Assembly: GCF_030247195.1 (NCBI RefSeq)
Contig: NC_080671.1
Coordinates: 86,860,370 to 86,924,369, forward strand
Direction of reading: 5' to 3'
Source of the DNA: Topomyia yanbarensis
Lineage: Eukaryota > Arthropoda > Insecta > Diptera > Culicidae
Length of the DNA: 64,000 nucleotides
The stretch's first letter is position 1. The number at the start of each line of letters is the position of its first letter. Positions 31,245-44,889 of the stretch are shown here, one piece after another. The notes below the pieces were generated by a model that was not told the origin of the DNA, searched no databases, and was given only the letters and a program-made list of their open reading frames with translations. Position numbers and translations under genes: made by a program.

Positions 31245-33821
31245 CTATACATTATTTCTACGGTTTAGTTCAGATTTAATTTGTTTTCTCGACATGGAAA
31301 GGTCAATTATTACACAATTTTCATTATAATGACGCATCATTCTATTGATGGGGCTATTTTTGACATAGTTTGTCTTAAAAGATTGTTTTTGGAATAAATT
31401 ACGAGTTCTTAGTTGTCGGCTAGGTACATAAAATTTTATTTGCGAAAGTAATGATGCGGATTGTACACGTTGAGAAATAATGGCGTTGATAAAACAAAGC
31501 ATGGCGAATTCGCGGCGTTCTTTGAGTGTTTGTATATTAATGAGCATGCAACGTGCTTTATACGATGGAAGAGGAAATGTCGTCCAGTTTAGCTTACGAA
31601 GTACGTACAAAATAAATTGTTTTTGGACTGATTCGATGCGTTCTTCGAACAGGACAGTGTATGGGTTCCATACAATGCTGCAATATTCCAAAATTGGCCT
31701 GACATATGTATTGTATAATGATTTTATTGTGTAAGGGTCTTCAAAATTGTAGGTGAAACGTTTAATAAAGCCCAGCATACTATTTACTTTATTTATTATT
31801 TATTATAATGTTCCACAAATGTGAGCTTGGAGTCTAAGATTACGCCTAAATCTCGTACAATTTTGCATTTTTCTACATGCTGGTTGCCTAAGTGTATGTC
31901 TATGGGCACATTTGAAATTTTTCTGCTGAAGGTTATTAAGTTGCATTTCTTTACGTTAAGTTGGAGTAGACTTTTGCTACACCACGTGTAGAATAGATTG
32001 ATTTCGTTTTGGAATATTTCAGTGTCTTTGACATTTCTTACTTCCATGAAAAGTTTCATGTCATCTGCATATATAAGCACTTTTAGATATTTGAGTATAA
32101 AGGTAATGTCATTTACGCACAAAATAAAAAGAAGAGGACCTAAGTGGGAACTCTGGGGTACGCCAGAGGTCATAGAAATTGGTTCCGAGAGTATATTCTG
32201 AAAGCGAACTGTTTGTTCACGTTTCGTTAAATATGATTCGAGCCATTTCAATAGTTTATTTTCCATGCCATATTTTTGCAGCTTGAAGAGTAATAAATGT
32301 ATGTCAATACGGTCGAATGCTATACTAAAGTCTGTGTAAAGTGTTTCCACATGGTTGCTATTGTCCATTGCATTTACAGTAAATGTTACAAATTCTAAAA
32401 GGTTTGATGTTGTTGAGCGGCCTTTATAAAAGCCATGCTGCTCGTTTGTGATTTGATTTTTGATTTGCTGAAATATTTTGTCATTTACTAGTTTTTTGAA
32501 TAATTTTGGAATGCATGATATAATGGCAATCCCACGATGGTTTCGGATGTCCGATTTAGCGCCTGATTTAAAAATTGGCACTAAAAAGGATGATTTCCAT
32601 ATTTCTGGGAATGTTCCATTTTTCTGTGACATGTTGAAAATATGTAGTAATGGTAGAGTGAATTCTTCTGCTAGATTTTTTTCAAAATATTGGTGCTATT
32701 CCGTTCGGTCCTGGTCCTTTTGATGTTAATGGCTACGTCGAGTTGGTAGCAAATATCCAATTAGTTTTGCCGATTTGTAATGCTGTGTTCTTTCTTGTAA
32801 ATTTTATGTGCCTTTTGTTTTCTATTTTTTAAATTTTTTAGATGTTGGTTGAACCACACTGGCTGTTGACCGCCATGAGCTCTTCTTCTTCTTTTTACTG
32901 GTACTGTTTCAGAGATTAAATTCGTTACAATTAAATAGAATTTATTCACTGTTTCGTTGAAATTTCCTTCTATACTCAATACAGTTTGCCAATTTATTCT
33001 ACATAGTCTACGTTTGACTTCTTCGAAGTCAGTTTTATGGTATTCCGGCACTTCCTCATACTCCAAGTCGTTCGGGGAAGAGTTTGGATGAAAGAAAATT
33101 GAATATTCGATTGCTGTGTGATATACTTCATTTTTCCATAATGGAGTTAAAGATGCAGTAACACAGAAGTTTTCAGTGCAGTTCGTGAATAAGAGGTCTA
33201 AATATGAATTTTGTCTATTTTTTACATGGTTGATTTGGGGCAGGCCAAATTCAGATATTTTGTTTCATTTTCGCCTACGACTGGGAGTAAGACAGATTCG
33301 TTTTCAATGTCTACGATGAAGTTGGTGTTACGTTGATTAAGGTCGCCATAAATATGCAGTTTTACTTCAGGTTCCATGTTTGACATGATAGATTCTACAG
33401 TTTGAAAAAATAGTTCAAATGATTTTTTGTGAGCATTTTCAGGAAAGTACACAGAGGAGAATATGTGCACTTCTCCTAATATTACTGCTTTTGCCCATAT
33501 ATGTTCAAATTCTATATGTTTCATGGTTGCTATTTCTTCTGAAGGAAAGTCTGCGTTTAAGGCTATAATGACTCCTCCTCCAGACTTTTTCTTGCAAATT
33601 TCTTCGCTTCTTACGCTTTCATCTCAGCTACTTTCTGTTCCAAGAATTATATTAAAAGAAGATGAAATTACTTTTTGTTGGATCTCTTTCATTTTGGCTG
33701 GGCTTTTCAATCGATTAAAATTTTGGCAATAGACTAAAATTGCAGTCGAATTCTGTTGTGGATGCGAAGAAGTTTTTGGAATATTTAAATTACTTACAGT
33801 TATATTTTCTTCATTACACAC
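31245..33821 (-). pseudogene. ORF2 remains: endonuclease and reverse transcriptase
   Basis: Endonuclease start with VYCQNFNRLKS and, later, GDLNQRNTNF (about 33.3 kb). A linker contains PVWFNQHLKNLKNRKQKAHK (about 32.8 kb). Reverse transcriptase (32632-31796) has FYKGRSTTSN, YTDFSIAFDRID, GVPQSSHLGPLLF and the active-site YADD. The C-terminal part (31778-31245) begins MLGFIKR and continues YVRPILEYCSIVWNP. Breaks: stops or shifts near 33.6, 33.22 and 32.7 kb, and a one-base loss in an A/T run at about 31790 separating the RT from MLGFIKR. It cannot encode a working protein as it stands. Confidence 0.85.
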
Positions 33822-33840
33822 CTTTTTAGCAAACTCGATA

Positions 33841-35795
33841 TTTCCATTATTTTAAAAAGTTGGTTCGGAATAACACATTGCTATTGATGTTTCAAACTTT
33901 TGAAATGATGCACTTATTCATCAACTACTTCATTTCCAATATGAATATGCGTAAAACACGCTGATAAAAACGTTTATTTGTGCTATATGCGCCCTGTTGA
34001 TAATGGAAGTAGTTATATTTTGTACTGTGAGCTGCTTATCGTTAAACATTCAACTTCCTACTTGTTAACTTTCTACGGTGAAACCAGTTTTGCGATGCAT
34101 TGCCTGCAGTTTTTCATCAAAGAGGACCGGAACAATATGCAATTCGAATAAAGTAGCAAAGGGGTTTGATGGGATTGTTTTGCTTGCAGTTTGAAATGTT
34201 TGCCGTTTGACTTATTTTATTGATACCGAGAATTATGTTTATTTTAACCCAAATGCATATTATACAACTTTTCGATTCATGACCATGTTCTTACACGAAC
34301 CGAAATGATCTCAAATCACCCGACAAAGTGAACCGGAAAATCGCCACATGTGCTACCCATTTTCCGCTGTGACCTCCCATTTTGCCGGGAAGGCAAAAGA
34401 AAGAAAAATGTCGTTTAATTTAACGACCGTCAAACTTTTCCTTTCCGCTGTGTGTGTGTAACACAACAAAGTTTTTCCATCCCCCCAAATTTTCCGCTCG
34501 GACAAGGAAAAAACTAACAAGCGAGAAGCAGTCATAGATAAACGTTGCAGAGAAAAAAACCATCCATAGTTTGGATAGCATATCAGACGAGAGAGAGAGA
34601 GAGAAAGGAAAAGGAAATTCGACAAGAAATTCCGAAACACTTCACCTATACGAGAACGTTTCCCTTTCTACCATAGTGCGGAATACCGCAAAAGAAACTG
34701 AGATACTATTTCGGACCAAGTTTTTGCTGCCTCATTGGAAGATAACGATGGGCTATTCTTTGGGGTTATCCTACTGGAGGAGGCAATGTTCATCACCCCT
34801 AACCACACCCCACACAAAAACGGGCTTGCTCTCACATATGCGATCTTTTTCCGTCATCATCATCATCATCATCGTTATGCGATCACATAAAAGTTGTACA
34901 ATCACTAACAGACGGACACATGGTCACTTGAGCGATGAGACTTGGGTCATGCTGTGTGTGAGCTTTTGAAGAGTTCGTACAGAAGTAAAGGGCAGTGCGT
35001 TCAGGTGGATAAATCATTCCATGTTTATGTGGATCAGAAGATTCTCTTGAGAAACGATGGAAGAACAAACCATGGGAAATATTTTGGTGTGGTAAATGGG
35101 GAACTGCTTAGCATAACGAACTTCAGGGTGGTACAATAACAATAGATTGATGAAAATCGCACGATAAGACTGAGATTGAGATTCCATAGTAGAAGAAAAG
35201 GTATTTTTTTAAATCTGATTTCTTAAATGAAACCTCATATCAGATTCGAAATATTACATCACATATATTTATAACATTGTTCATGTAGACTATGTGGGTT
35301 CAGATAATTTGAAAACTACTGAACCATTTTGGTGTCGTTATTCTGCTTGAAAAGTGATTAATGTGTTGCTCTAAATTGACCCTTTTTAATTCCGCGGTAT
35401 GTTATTTAAAAAAAACTAGTAAAACCACGTTACCTCATTTTCTAGTTTACTCTCCCTCCCCCGTTGGACACAAAATATCACAATTTGTCAAACCCTATCT
35501 AAGCCTAAAAATGTGACATAAGTTATGGATGGTTCTTTAATTATAACTCAAAACACAACGTTTGCAAACAGTTCTAAATGATTGACAAATTGATAGTAAA
35601 ACGTACGAATCCTATTTCAGTTCTCTTTCTTTGCTCAACATCAGCAAGGTTCAAATCCTACTTGGCAGTTGATCATTCAGCTAGTTCAGTGATTGCCGGA
35701 CACATTCCTGTGCTGTATGTATGCAGACTACCATTTGGATGCTCATGAACAAAAGTATCGCCGTGCTACAGAACAAGCTTTGTTTTCATCGACCG
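33841..35795. other. no gene recognised; upstream of the G12-like gene
   Basis: Holds a GA run (about 34590-34604) and an ATC/CAT microsatellite (about 34853-34873). Overlapping frames on both strands at 34350-35140 lack domains. Control sequences of the downstream gene should lie in the last few hundred bases. Confidence 0.4.
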
Positions 35796-35804
35796 TATAT
35801 ATAG
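35796..35804 (+). promoter_or_regulatory. TATA box of the G12-like gene
   Basis: TATATATAG, 64 bases before the start codon. Candidate initiators are TTCACA (about 35824) and TCACTC (35830), 28-36 bases downstream, the usual spacing. Confidence 0.7.
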
Positions 35805-35859
35805 CAGCAAAATCATGCATTCTTCACAATCACTCTTCGGTTAGATACAGTTTGTCAGC

Positions 35860-36612
35860 ATGAGGCAGGTTCTTGTTGTTTTGCTACTGATTTCAACGCT
35901 ACATTCCGTTGCACCAACCAGTGTGCGGGATGAGCTGATCGATCTACAGAATCACGTCCCGATGGACCTCATTTCCCGGCTATTCATAGAGTATCTAGTT
36001 CAAGATGCAGAATTTCGGCGCACGATCCACTACGTTCGATCGCGCGAATTTTCCGCAACGTGGAACGATTTTCTGCTTACGCCTAAAGCCCAGAAATTGT
36101 TGTCGTTCCTGCTGGATGCCGAGCTGCCCGTAGATGAGGTTTTAAATCTGTTTGCTGATTTCGTTGGGGCGGAACGGCCAAGGAAGCCACTCAGCAAAAG
36201 ATGTGCTGTTGATGGGTAAATGGGAACGATCCATAACTAATATGTTCTTTTCTCATCTTATAGTTATCAAGCTTAGGAGAGGTGGAGTGAATTCGTTCAT
36301 CGATGCCGTTATCGAAGCGGTAACTTCAAGTGAAGTGAAACCAATCAATGAACAGAAAGAGAACACGAATCCGTTGTATAAAGAGATGACAGAAAAAGTG
36401 AATTCAATGGAGTATCAGCAACTGCTTGCAGAGACTTTTGTAAGTGCTGGATTAACTGTGAAGGTTTAGTTTTATGGATATATTGTCTTTAATCATTCCA
36501 GGAGGATCCAGAAGTTATGGCCATCCAGGATGAGCTGCGTGTTTTCGACATTGAGATACCCAGGCTTTTGGATTTGATGAAGGCTTTCTTTGGGTGGTCA
36601 GCATTTTTCTGA
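35860..36612 (+). CDS. secreted insect-allergen-repeat (G12-type) protein
   Basis: Exon 1 starts at ATG 35860 with a typical signal peptide (MRQVLVVLLLISTLHSVAPT). It is followed by a helical repeat of the insect allergen family (Bla g 1, mosquito G12): DLISRLFIEYL, DAEFRRTIHYVRS, FLLTPKAQKLLSFLLDAEL, VDEVLNLFADFVG. Exon 2 (36264-36439) continues with RRGGVNSFIDAVIEAV and MEYQQLLAETF. Exon 3 (36502-36612) ends with the family-typical DLMKAFFGW followed by SAFF and TGA. Intron 2 (GTAAGT...CCAG) is in phase. Intron 1 is less clean: donor GTAAAT at 36216 leaves a phase that hits a stop, whereas a weak donor GTGCTG at 36203 keeps the frame. Related mosquito proteins are secreted in the midgut after a blood meal and bind lipids. 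About 220 residues, one to one-and-a-half repeats. Confidence 0.8.
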
Positions 36613-37862
36613 ACATGGTTAAGGTTGAAGGTTTGGTTCGCCCAAAGGAAATCGTCTCATAAATACCACAGTTACAGAGGTCTAACATACATACATAGTG
36701 TTTGGAACCCACACAAATATAGTTCCAGGTTGGATAGTTGAGCAAAAATAACCCAAAGGATGTTTGTCCGTTATTATTATTTAATTTTATCGTATACAAA
36801 AATACAAAAATCGTTTAGCTATTGTATGTAATGAACCTTGAAAATAATGGCAACTTCATTTCTTTTCCATTTCTTATTAGCTCTAAATGTGAGAGGTATA
36901 TTATCTTAAAGCTTGGCAACTCCAGCAAAAACTAATATGAAACTAAACTAGATGTGATGTTTCTGGCAATGATTGCTCAGGTTGTTATCGTTTTGGTCGT
37001 TTTAACGGTAAAAACCAAAATCAAGAAAATTAGTCCTGTGACATCTTTCTAACATCAACAGAAATCTGCTACCAGTGAGAGAAAAACTCATTGATGTGTT
37101 GAAATATTTTGTTGAAAGTCAAATAAGCATTCAGTTTAACCCTTTCATGCCAAACTTTTTTCTACTGCCTTTGAGGCTTCAAAACTACCTTTGCGTAAGA
37201 TTATTGTAGACAAGAAACACGAAAAACCTATTTAGATCCAGTTATGTTTTACCCTCGGAGTGTTGGAAGTTGCTAAATTTTTACCTTCCGATGCTGAATA
37301 TAATATTTCTAGAATATTTACAATGGTTCAATTGCTTGTAAAAGATAGTCTAAGATAGTGCAAATTGATTGGTTTTAACAGTTTTCACTAATCCTCCAAG
37401 ACAACAAAATCAAAATTCATTTTTCATCGTCAACTGAAACTGGCAGCACTGCTCTAATGGATGCACAGCTAAATGAGATTAAAATTTGATATAATATTGA
37501 TATCATATATTTTGACAAACAAGTGTTCTATTGCATATAATGGTATTAAAAACCATGTAACTTTAAGAATTTATATTGATAAACTGAATAAAACCCGATA
37601 AAAGATTATCTAAAAAAATTGGCTCGGAATAGGATTTTATTGCTTCAAAGAGCCGTTCTAAAGCTGTCTAAATACAATCCTGTCTCCAAGTAAATTTGTT
37701 TTTGTGATAAGTTAAATTCAAATATATGACGCTTCATAATCCAAACGATTAGCCCCGCATGTCCAATGTTGATCGTATCAGCGAATATTTAATCCATGAT
37801 TGTCAATAAACTGCTACTGTGAACAATTTTGCGCCAAGGAAACTTGATTTGTTATTCCTTAC
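36613..37862. other. 3' flank of the G12-like gene; no gene recognised
   Basis: AT-rich, without domain-bearing frames. A clear AATAAA for the gene was not identified. Confidence 0.4.
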
Positions 37863-38042
<180 letters not shown>

Positions 38043-38174
38043 AGACCATGGGGGTAATTCAGATCTCCTTTATTTCTCAGAAAATCGTAATACTTTCTGG
38101 CTGTCGTACATATTTGTGAAACATTAATTTTGACAGATGAATCTCATTCTGCAAAATTTATTTTAAAAATAAAA

Positions 38175-38406
38175 AAATGGCGGACTAAATTGCCTCGTCC
38201 GAATTACCCCAACATTGTAAAAGGATGGAAAAACGTACAGTTTTGCAAATGCTCGCCTAGCGCTGCCATGGAGTGATGCAAATGATTTTTATGGCTCCAA
38301 AATGTAGTTGGGGTTTCAAACTAACAATTAGAACCTTTCACCGATAAATTCTTTCATATCTATCCACCTAAAGGAGCGTTTTGCTAGGTAGACCCGAACA
38401 GTTCCT
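38175..38406. repeat. dispersed repeat family R1, copy B (no SINE)
   Basis: Reverse complement of the repeat at 10611-11010. The site matching the SINE insertion is intact here (GCCATAAAAATC, minus strand, 38284-38295). An AAAT array begins at its right edge. Confidence 0.7.
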
Positions 38407-38595
<189 letters not shown>

Positions 38596-38619
38596 AAATA
38601 AAAAGACAAATAAATATTC

Positions 38620-38782
38620 TTTGTTTAGTCTTTAGAGGTTTTAAGCTTGGGGTCATTCGACTCTATTTCGGGTTGGAAAAATCTCTTTAGGAAAATCTCT
38701 AATCCTATGTGCGGGGTTGGGAATCGAACCTAGGTAAGCTGCGTACAGGGCAAGCGCTTTACCAGCTTCACTATGCCCGCCA
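38620..38782 (-). mobile_element. tRNA-derived SINE, same family as 10729-10886
   Basis: Minus-strand copy: GGGCATAGTGAAG head near 38780, B box GGTTCGATTCC at 38730-38720, ACCCCGCACATAGG, then the GATTTTTCCAACCCGAA body and AAAACCTCTAAAG end. It aligns with the plus-strand SINE at 10.7 kb. AAAT arrays lie on both sides; target duplications cannot be resolved. Confidence 0.8.
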
Positions 38783-38784
38783 TG

Positions 38785-38827
38785 AAATGAATAAATAAAT
38801 AAATGAATAAATATATAAATAAAAAAA

Positions 38828-38902
<75 letters not shown>

Positions 38903-38919
38903 ACAAATAAATAAACAAA

Positions 38920-38966
<47 letters not shown>

Positions 38967-38968
38967 AT
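38785..38968. repeat. (AAAT)n microsatellite
   Basis: AAAT units with some GAAT, TATA and CAAA variants, adjoining the head of the minus-strand SINE. Confidence 0.95.
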
Positions 38969-38984
38969 GAGTTTCGCGTGAAAT

Positions 38985-41900
38985 GCACACTAGTTTGGCA
39001 TGTTTGGTAATTGACACAGCATAGGGTAAAGTGCCTATTTTCACCATACTAAGCAGGGTGCCTCACTAATTCATTAATTTTTCGGCCTACAATCAATGAA
39101 ATGCGTAAAAATTGACATCAACAGCTTTGCTTCGTTGTTAAGAACCAGTTTGGTAACACAAATGCGCTGAAAACAGTAAAATTATCGTGTTTGAATGCAA
39201 CGAAAACTCGAATCGAGTGCCCCTATTGTTGCGCTACCATTTGAATAAATGCGGTGAACAAAGATGGCAGACACTGCTCTAACCAACGACGTCAAATGGG
39301 TAGGGTGATAATAGAAACATGGCGCAAATGGGCTCATCACCCTATATATTGCAACGAAAATCAAACTTACAGCATTAATTCGGAAGAATTGAAAACATTT
39401 TTATTTTCCAGGCAATAAAACAATAATAGATAGAATAGTATAGATAATAGATAGAATAATAACAATAATAGATCTTATAGAGATATGAAAATTTAACTCA
39501 AACCGAGAAACCCCGAAAGCTCCGCAGCTTCTATTTCTATTTCTATTTCTCTTGCCTCTCTCTGTTCAACATTCGGTTTCTAGACATTCGGTCTTATGTC
39601 TATTTGATCTAATGTCTATTTGGTCTAATTATCCATTGTACAGTGATGGTGTTTGGGGATACTGTGTAAAATCTGAGCAGCCACAGTCTTCCTTTTAATC
39701 TTATCTAGCGCGGAAGCAAAAAATTGCTCCCCTCTAGCTATAAGTTAAGCAAACGATCAATTCTACCCTACCACTTTGTTGCGTATCCATTGTACAATTG
39801 CATTGTAAAACGACTGTGAAGTGAAAATGATTGAATCATATAGGAAGAAATATTACCCAGCCAGAATTAGTGGCAGTAGGCAGTAGAGAGGAGGCTGGAG
39901 AAAAATAAACATGGTAACATTTAGGTTTTTTTGTTTACTTTTATTGCTTGTGTTACGAAAATCTGAAGTCTTGGTAGACGGATCTTGGCTGCCTTGTGAA
40001 TAAGTATCAATTCTGTAATAAAATTACATAACTATATCATATATCCGATATAAAAATAAAATATAATGTACGTACTGATTTCATGGACTTGTTGACTTTT
40101 CTAAGTTGCGGTGACTATAAAATCTTATAATATACGCATTGTAAATATATAAAACACTCAATACCTCTTCTCAGTTATAATAACGCAATGAGTCGTGTCA
40201 AACAAACAAAACAAAGTGAGCAATTTTCTCTCCAAGTTTAATCATATAGGTATCTATGTTCTTCACTTCTGTTTCTATCCGTTCTTTATAATTGTTAATG
40301 TGGGTTGGTGAAGTGCTTTTTCGTCATACCGATGTATATCATTTTGCAGTTATTACACGGAATTTTATCATAAAAAGGCAGGAATTAAATTTTTTAGTAC
40401 TTTAATTACTTTCGTTTAACTCATTATTTCGATCTGTTTCCCCCGTTGGATGCCACCAAAAAGCCGTAATTAAGGTATTGGCACTTACGTCAAAAATAAA
40501 AAAAATGATGAATGAAACAGTTGACATTTTCTTGAGCGTTGAGGTGATTCAACCGTAACCCGTCAAAGTTTGTACCTTCTAAATCTTACTTGTTTTCTAA
40601 GATCTTTTCTCAACATTCACTCACAATATTTCTACTGACATGATCAGGTTTCGATAGCGTACAAGATCTAATGTGTTCCACTACAAGTTATTTCTAATCT
40701 AAATATTTCAAAATATTTTAACCAAAATCTCATGAAATTGTATTGGTAAAATTAAAGTTTGACTCAGCAAAGCCTATGAAATACTCACAATAAAAATTCC
40801 AACAAATGGAAAATAGTGAAAAACATATAATCAATTCAGATTTAAAACCGTAATACATAACTTTAACTGGATATCATACAATAAGTGAATATATAAACAA
40901 CAACATGAAAGCCCACTTATTCGTTCTGCTATTTTTCGCATACTGATTGAATTGTTGCATTGCATAAAACAAAGCGGAGAAACTTTGCTTTCCATTGTGT
41001 CCTTTGAATACAATGGAATCTTATTTCTCAATGGAAAATGAAAATCTCTTTCCCGCAAACCACCTCCGGATTGACATTTATTGATACGCTCATTTTTCAC
41101 TTTGGCAAATGATTGAATGTGCCTTCCCTCCGAAATAATACTGACAGGGCTGTCGGAAAATGGTCTCCCCTCTGGAGAATTGAGTTAACGCCTTTAGATT
41201 TTCGCTCTTCACTGCGGCCGATATTACCTCTCCGACAACAATCAAATCAGTTCCGCTTAAATTAGCCTCCCATCAGAATTCGCAGAGCGGCAGCCTGGTC
41301 GGGAGAAAAAACCCCCCGTAGTTTATCAAACACAAATGTGGGGAAATCCATTTCCTTCACCGTCAGAATCTCGCTTTCACTTGGAAGCTTATATCCTTGT
41401 TCTTTTCGGTTACCCCCTCAGCTCTACCCAATCATTGTACATTTTGTACGGTAAGAAGAGTAATTGACTCGGACGGAAAGTCATTTTGGCGTTGATTTTT
41501 TCTCCCAAGCTCAACAATCGTGGCTATGCTTTGCAACGAAGTGGAACGAATGTTCTGTCAGCCCACCCGAATCCAGAGTGACTTTTTCAAATAGGAAATT
41601 CCAACCAAAAAAAAACTTAAACAACCGACTCTTGCCCTTGCCCGGGCAGGGAAGAATAATGGCAAGTGAACCTCAAATGACACTTTTTCTGTACTAACTA
41701 GTCACTCCGCTAAGAGGATTTTAAATTATTGCTCACCGTTTGCCCAGTGCAAAGTTTTGGTTTTTTTTGTTTACTCGCACTGTTGTGTTTGGGAATATAA
41801 TTCAAAATAGCATTCGTCTGAAGTGGGTAAGTACCGTTTTATTTTCGGGGACTAACAAATAAATTTGGCGAAGAAGGAAAAATTGCTTCAGCTGCACGCG

Positions 41901-43015
41901 GTCGGAAAATGGTTTTATGCAAACGGAAGTGTAGCCGAACAATGTGTACTGGAGCGCACTACACACTCACCCACCGGAGTGGTTTGTTGAGGGCGATACA
42001 GGGAACGTTCGATTTTTTTAACGTATGAGTCTTTGCTTGGAAGGATTTTTTTCAGAACCAGCATATCGGGAATCAGAACCATCATGTAAATACTGTTATT
42101 GAAAATCGGCTAGTTTCCATATTCAATAGTTAATCTTATTGTGTTCCCATAGCAATGCCGATACATAAATTGACTAATCACTGTGAAACGGGGTAGAGGC
42201 ACTATCATTACTACCGCCACATTGGAGCAAAGGAAAACCACACCGGTTCTTTTGTGACCACTCGGAAGGAAAAATCGTGGACGGCAAATTTATTTAAAGC
42301 CATTTATTTATTTCCCATGGAGCCGATTTTGACCGGTAATGACTCCATTTAAAATCTGACTTTCTCCGCGTGTGCTGCTGTTTTGATATCACGACTCAAC
42401 CCAAAAGAATTGTATACCTAACCAAATGCAGCAACGGGAAATTCGTTGTAACAACCGAGCAACGGAGTTTGAAAGCAAAAAAAAAGCACAGAAACGCAGA
42501 AAGACTAGTGAAATCAATCTTTACGGCATTGGTTTTTTTGCTGTCGGTTTGGTGAAAAAGCGTAGATACGAGCTGTGGCAGACCTTTTGACTCATGCAGT
42601 GGAGAGTATTAGGGAGAAGAAGCTTTCGTGAAAAACGGGAGCTGGAAGCATATCACATCGACAACAAACGTCGACTTGCCTTGTAGAACATCAATTTATA
42701 TGCTAATTAGGTTCTTTTTGCCAGAGAAACACGTCGCGGAAGGTTATTTGATTTTTTGAGTATCTTTTCTCTATTTGATTAGCATTAATCTAAAGCACTT
42801 ACGTGCTTGTAGTAAGAAATGTCGATTTAAGTAAAGACGTTTGACTTTATTGAATTTTTACTTTGTTTGTTGTTAAGAAAGCAATTCTTTATTCCATATA
42901 GGACAATATATTATGAACTGATTCGATACAGTCCTTGCGTAGTCAAAACAAATGTCTTGCTCGATTTTTTTGTAATCCCGCTAGCAAAGGAGGCCGTTAG
43001 ACACTGTCTAGGGCT
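38985..43015. other. no gene recognised
   Basis: Contains short runs of TAGATAGAAT (about 39425-39460) and CTATTT (about 39534-39550). 41000-42700 is less AT-rich and lacks obvious repeats, so it may hold regulatory or intronic sequence of a larger gene, but no exon was recognised. Confidence 0.35.
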
Positions 43016-43019
43016 TCTT

Positions 43020-44885
43020 ACAAACGGAGAAAAATCCAATCATAAATCCATGAACAATAGATCACGATTTCGTGAACTAAACGATTTACGAAAATCGTGA
43101 CCAAGTTCCTGAGATTGCGAATAGTAAACCTCGTATTCATGAAACTATTTGTGTTTCCAAAAAACTAGCTCGCCCCGAATATATACAATGCATCACATTC
43201 GAATTACATAATTTGAGAATACACAGCCAACAGTCAAACGATGTTCATGATTTCAGAACTTTATTCGCGATTTTCGTGTTTCTTATCACGTTACCGTCCT
43301 ATTTTATTCATGAGTTTACTATCGGATTTTTTTTGTCAGATTGGGTGGGATTTATGTTCATGATTCTATGATCTTGGTCGCGAATTTCATAATTTCTATT
43401 AGCTCTATTCTTCTCAGGATCTTATTCGAGATTTTTGGTAATTTAATCACGAGTAATGTGATTTATGTTCATGATTTCAGAAACTTTCCCATGATTTTCG
43501 TAATTTCTATTCACGTTGTCGTGATATTTTAGTCACGACTAGAGATTTGTGGTTATTTATGTTCATAATTTCACGATTTTTGACATTTTTGTCACGAGTT
43601 GTGTGTTTTATGTTCATGATTTCAGGATCTTCGTCACGATTTTTGTAATTACTGTTCACGTGATAGTGATATTTTATTCTAGAGCTTACTTTTGAATTTG
43701 ACACGTGAAGTACATGTTCATGATATCAGCAGTTTTATTCTGTGAACTATATCACGAACATGATTTGTGGTGCTCAATGCAGTTTTCGTTTTCTGTCAAG
43801 ACATCATATTGAACCTTATCAAATGAATAACGATGTTTGAGGTCAGAATAGTTTTCTTATATCGACCTCTTGTACCTACTACTCATCGCTAGCAGCTCGA
43901 CATTTCATGGAAAAGTGCATGGGACAAAAAGATTTCACGACTATTACCCTACTATTTGTGAAAGAGTTGACTTGAAAATGTCTTTACCATATTGCATGAA
44001 ATCAAAAATGATTAGGAATATATTCTAAATATTACAAACACACAAAATGAATCGTAAATCATGGACTAAGATTGTGAACTAGTTCACGAGTCCATGAACA
44101 ATATTTCATGATTTTGTGAACTATTTGACGAGCACGAATGGTCAGACGTGACTATTGTTCTAGGAATCATGAACCAGTTCACGAATACATGAACAATATT
44201 TTATGATTTTGTGGACTATTTCATGATTATTTTGTTATTTATTTTACCGGCATGCACAGTCAGTCATGACTGTTATACTAGGAATCAAAAAATCAGTTCA
44301 CGAATACATGAATAATATTTTATGATTTTGTTATCTATTTCACGATCATGAATGGTAAGTCGTGACTTTTATACTAGGTAGTTTCACGAATTCATGGATA
44401 ATATTTTTTGCTTTTGTGAACTATTTCACGAGCACGGATATTAGATCGTGGCTAATATATTGTGAGTCATGAATTAGTTCACGAGGATTGAATGGATTCG
44501 TGAATAAAATTCCAAGTTTAGTGAAATAGTTCACGAAAAAATATCCAGAATGTTTTAATTTTGTGAAATAATGTTCCCAAATTTATGAATAACATCATGA
44601 GCCAACCTTTGGTTTTATGAATAATGTTCATAAAGTTGTGAACTAGTTCACGTACAGAAAATCGATGTGGTAAAAATTGGCGAAAACCGTGACTGAAATT
44701 CACAAAACAAAAACATATTTCCACTAATAAAAACGTTATGCGGGCGTTAATGGTGGAAAATTGAACCTAATTATAAAACACACGATTTTTGTTCATGATC
44801 CTGTTTTCGTAACGTAAAAACGTGATTGTTCCAGAATTCATGGCACTTTATTCACGACTTTAGGAACATTTTTTTCCGTGCGGTT
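43020..44885. repeat. array of TTCATGA/TCGTGA-type degenerate repeats
   Basis: The outer ends carry ACGGAGAAAAAT (about 43025) and the inverted ATTTTTTTCCGT (about 44867). Between them, phrases such as GTTCACGAATACATGAACAA, TATTTCACGAGCACGAATG and TTCATGATTTCAG recur dozens of times in both orientations. From 44081 the phrase AGTTCACGA returns at 44176, 44295, 44380 (changed), 44476, 44528 and 44646. It is likely a large non-autonomous element or satellite-like array; no coding. Confidence 0.7.
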
Positions 44886-44889
44886 ATTC

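Larger units (their letters stand above)
30704..33840 (-). mobile_element. decayed jockey/CR1-like non-LTR retrotransposon
   Basis: On the minus strand, endonuclease, linker, reverse transcriptase and C-terminal pieces follow in order from about 33821 to 31245. A 3' untranslated part runs to a tail of TAAA repeats at about 30704-30726. The 5' end is truncated or unrecognisable. There is no RNase H domain, unlike the element at 53.6-59.8 kb. The 3' untranslated region is split by a 452-bp foldback insertion (30748-31199). Clade is uncertain: jockey, CR1 or a relative. Confidence 0.8.

Noticed and set aside
34353..34969. Overlapping frames upstream of the G12-like gene
   Set aside because: Open on both strands around GA and CAT simple repeats, with no domain or splice evidence.
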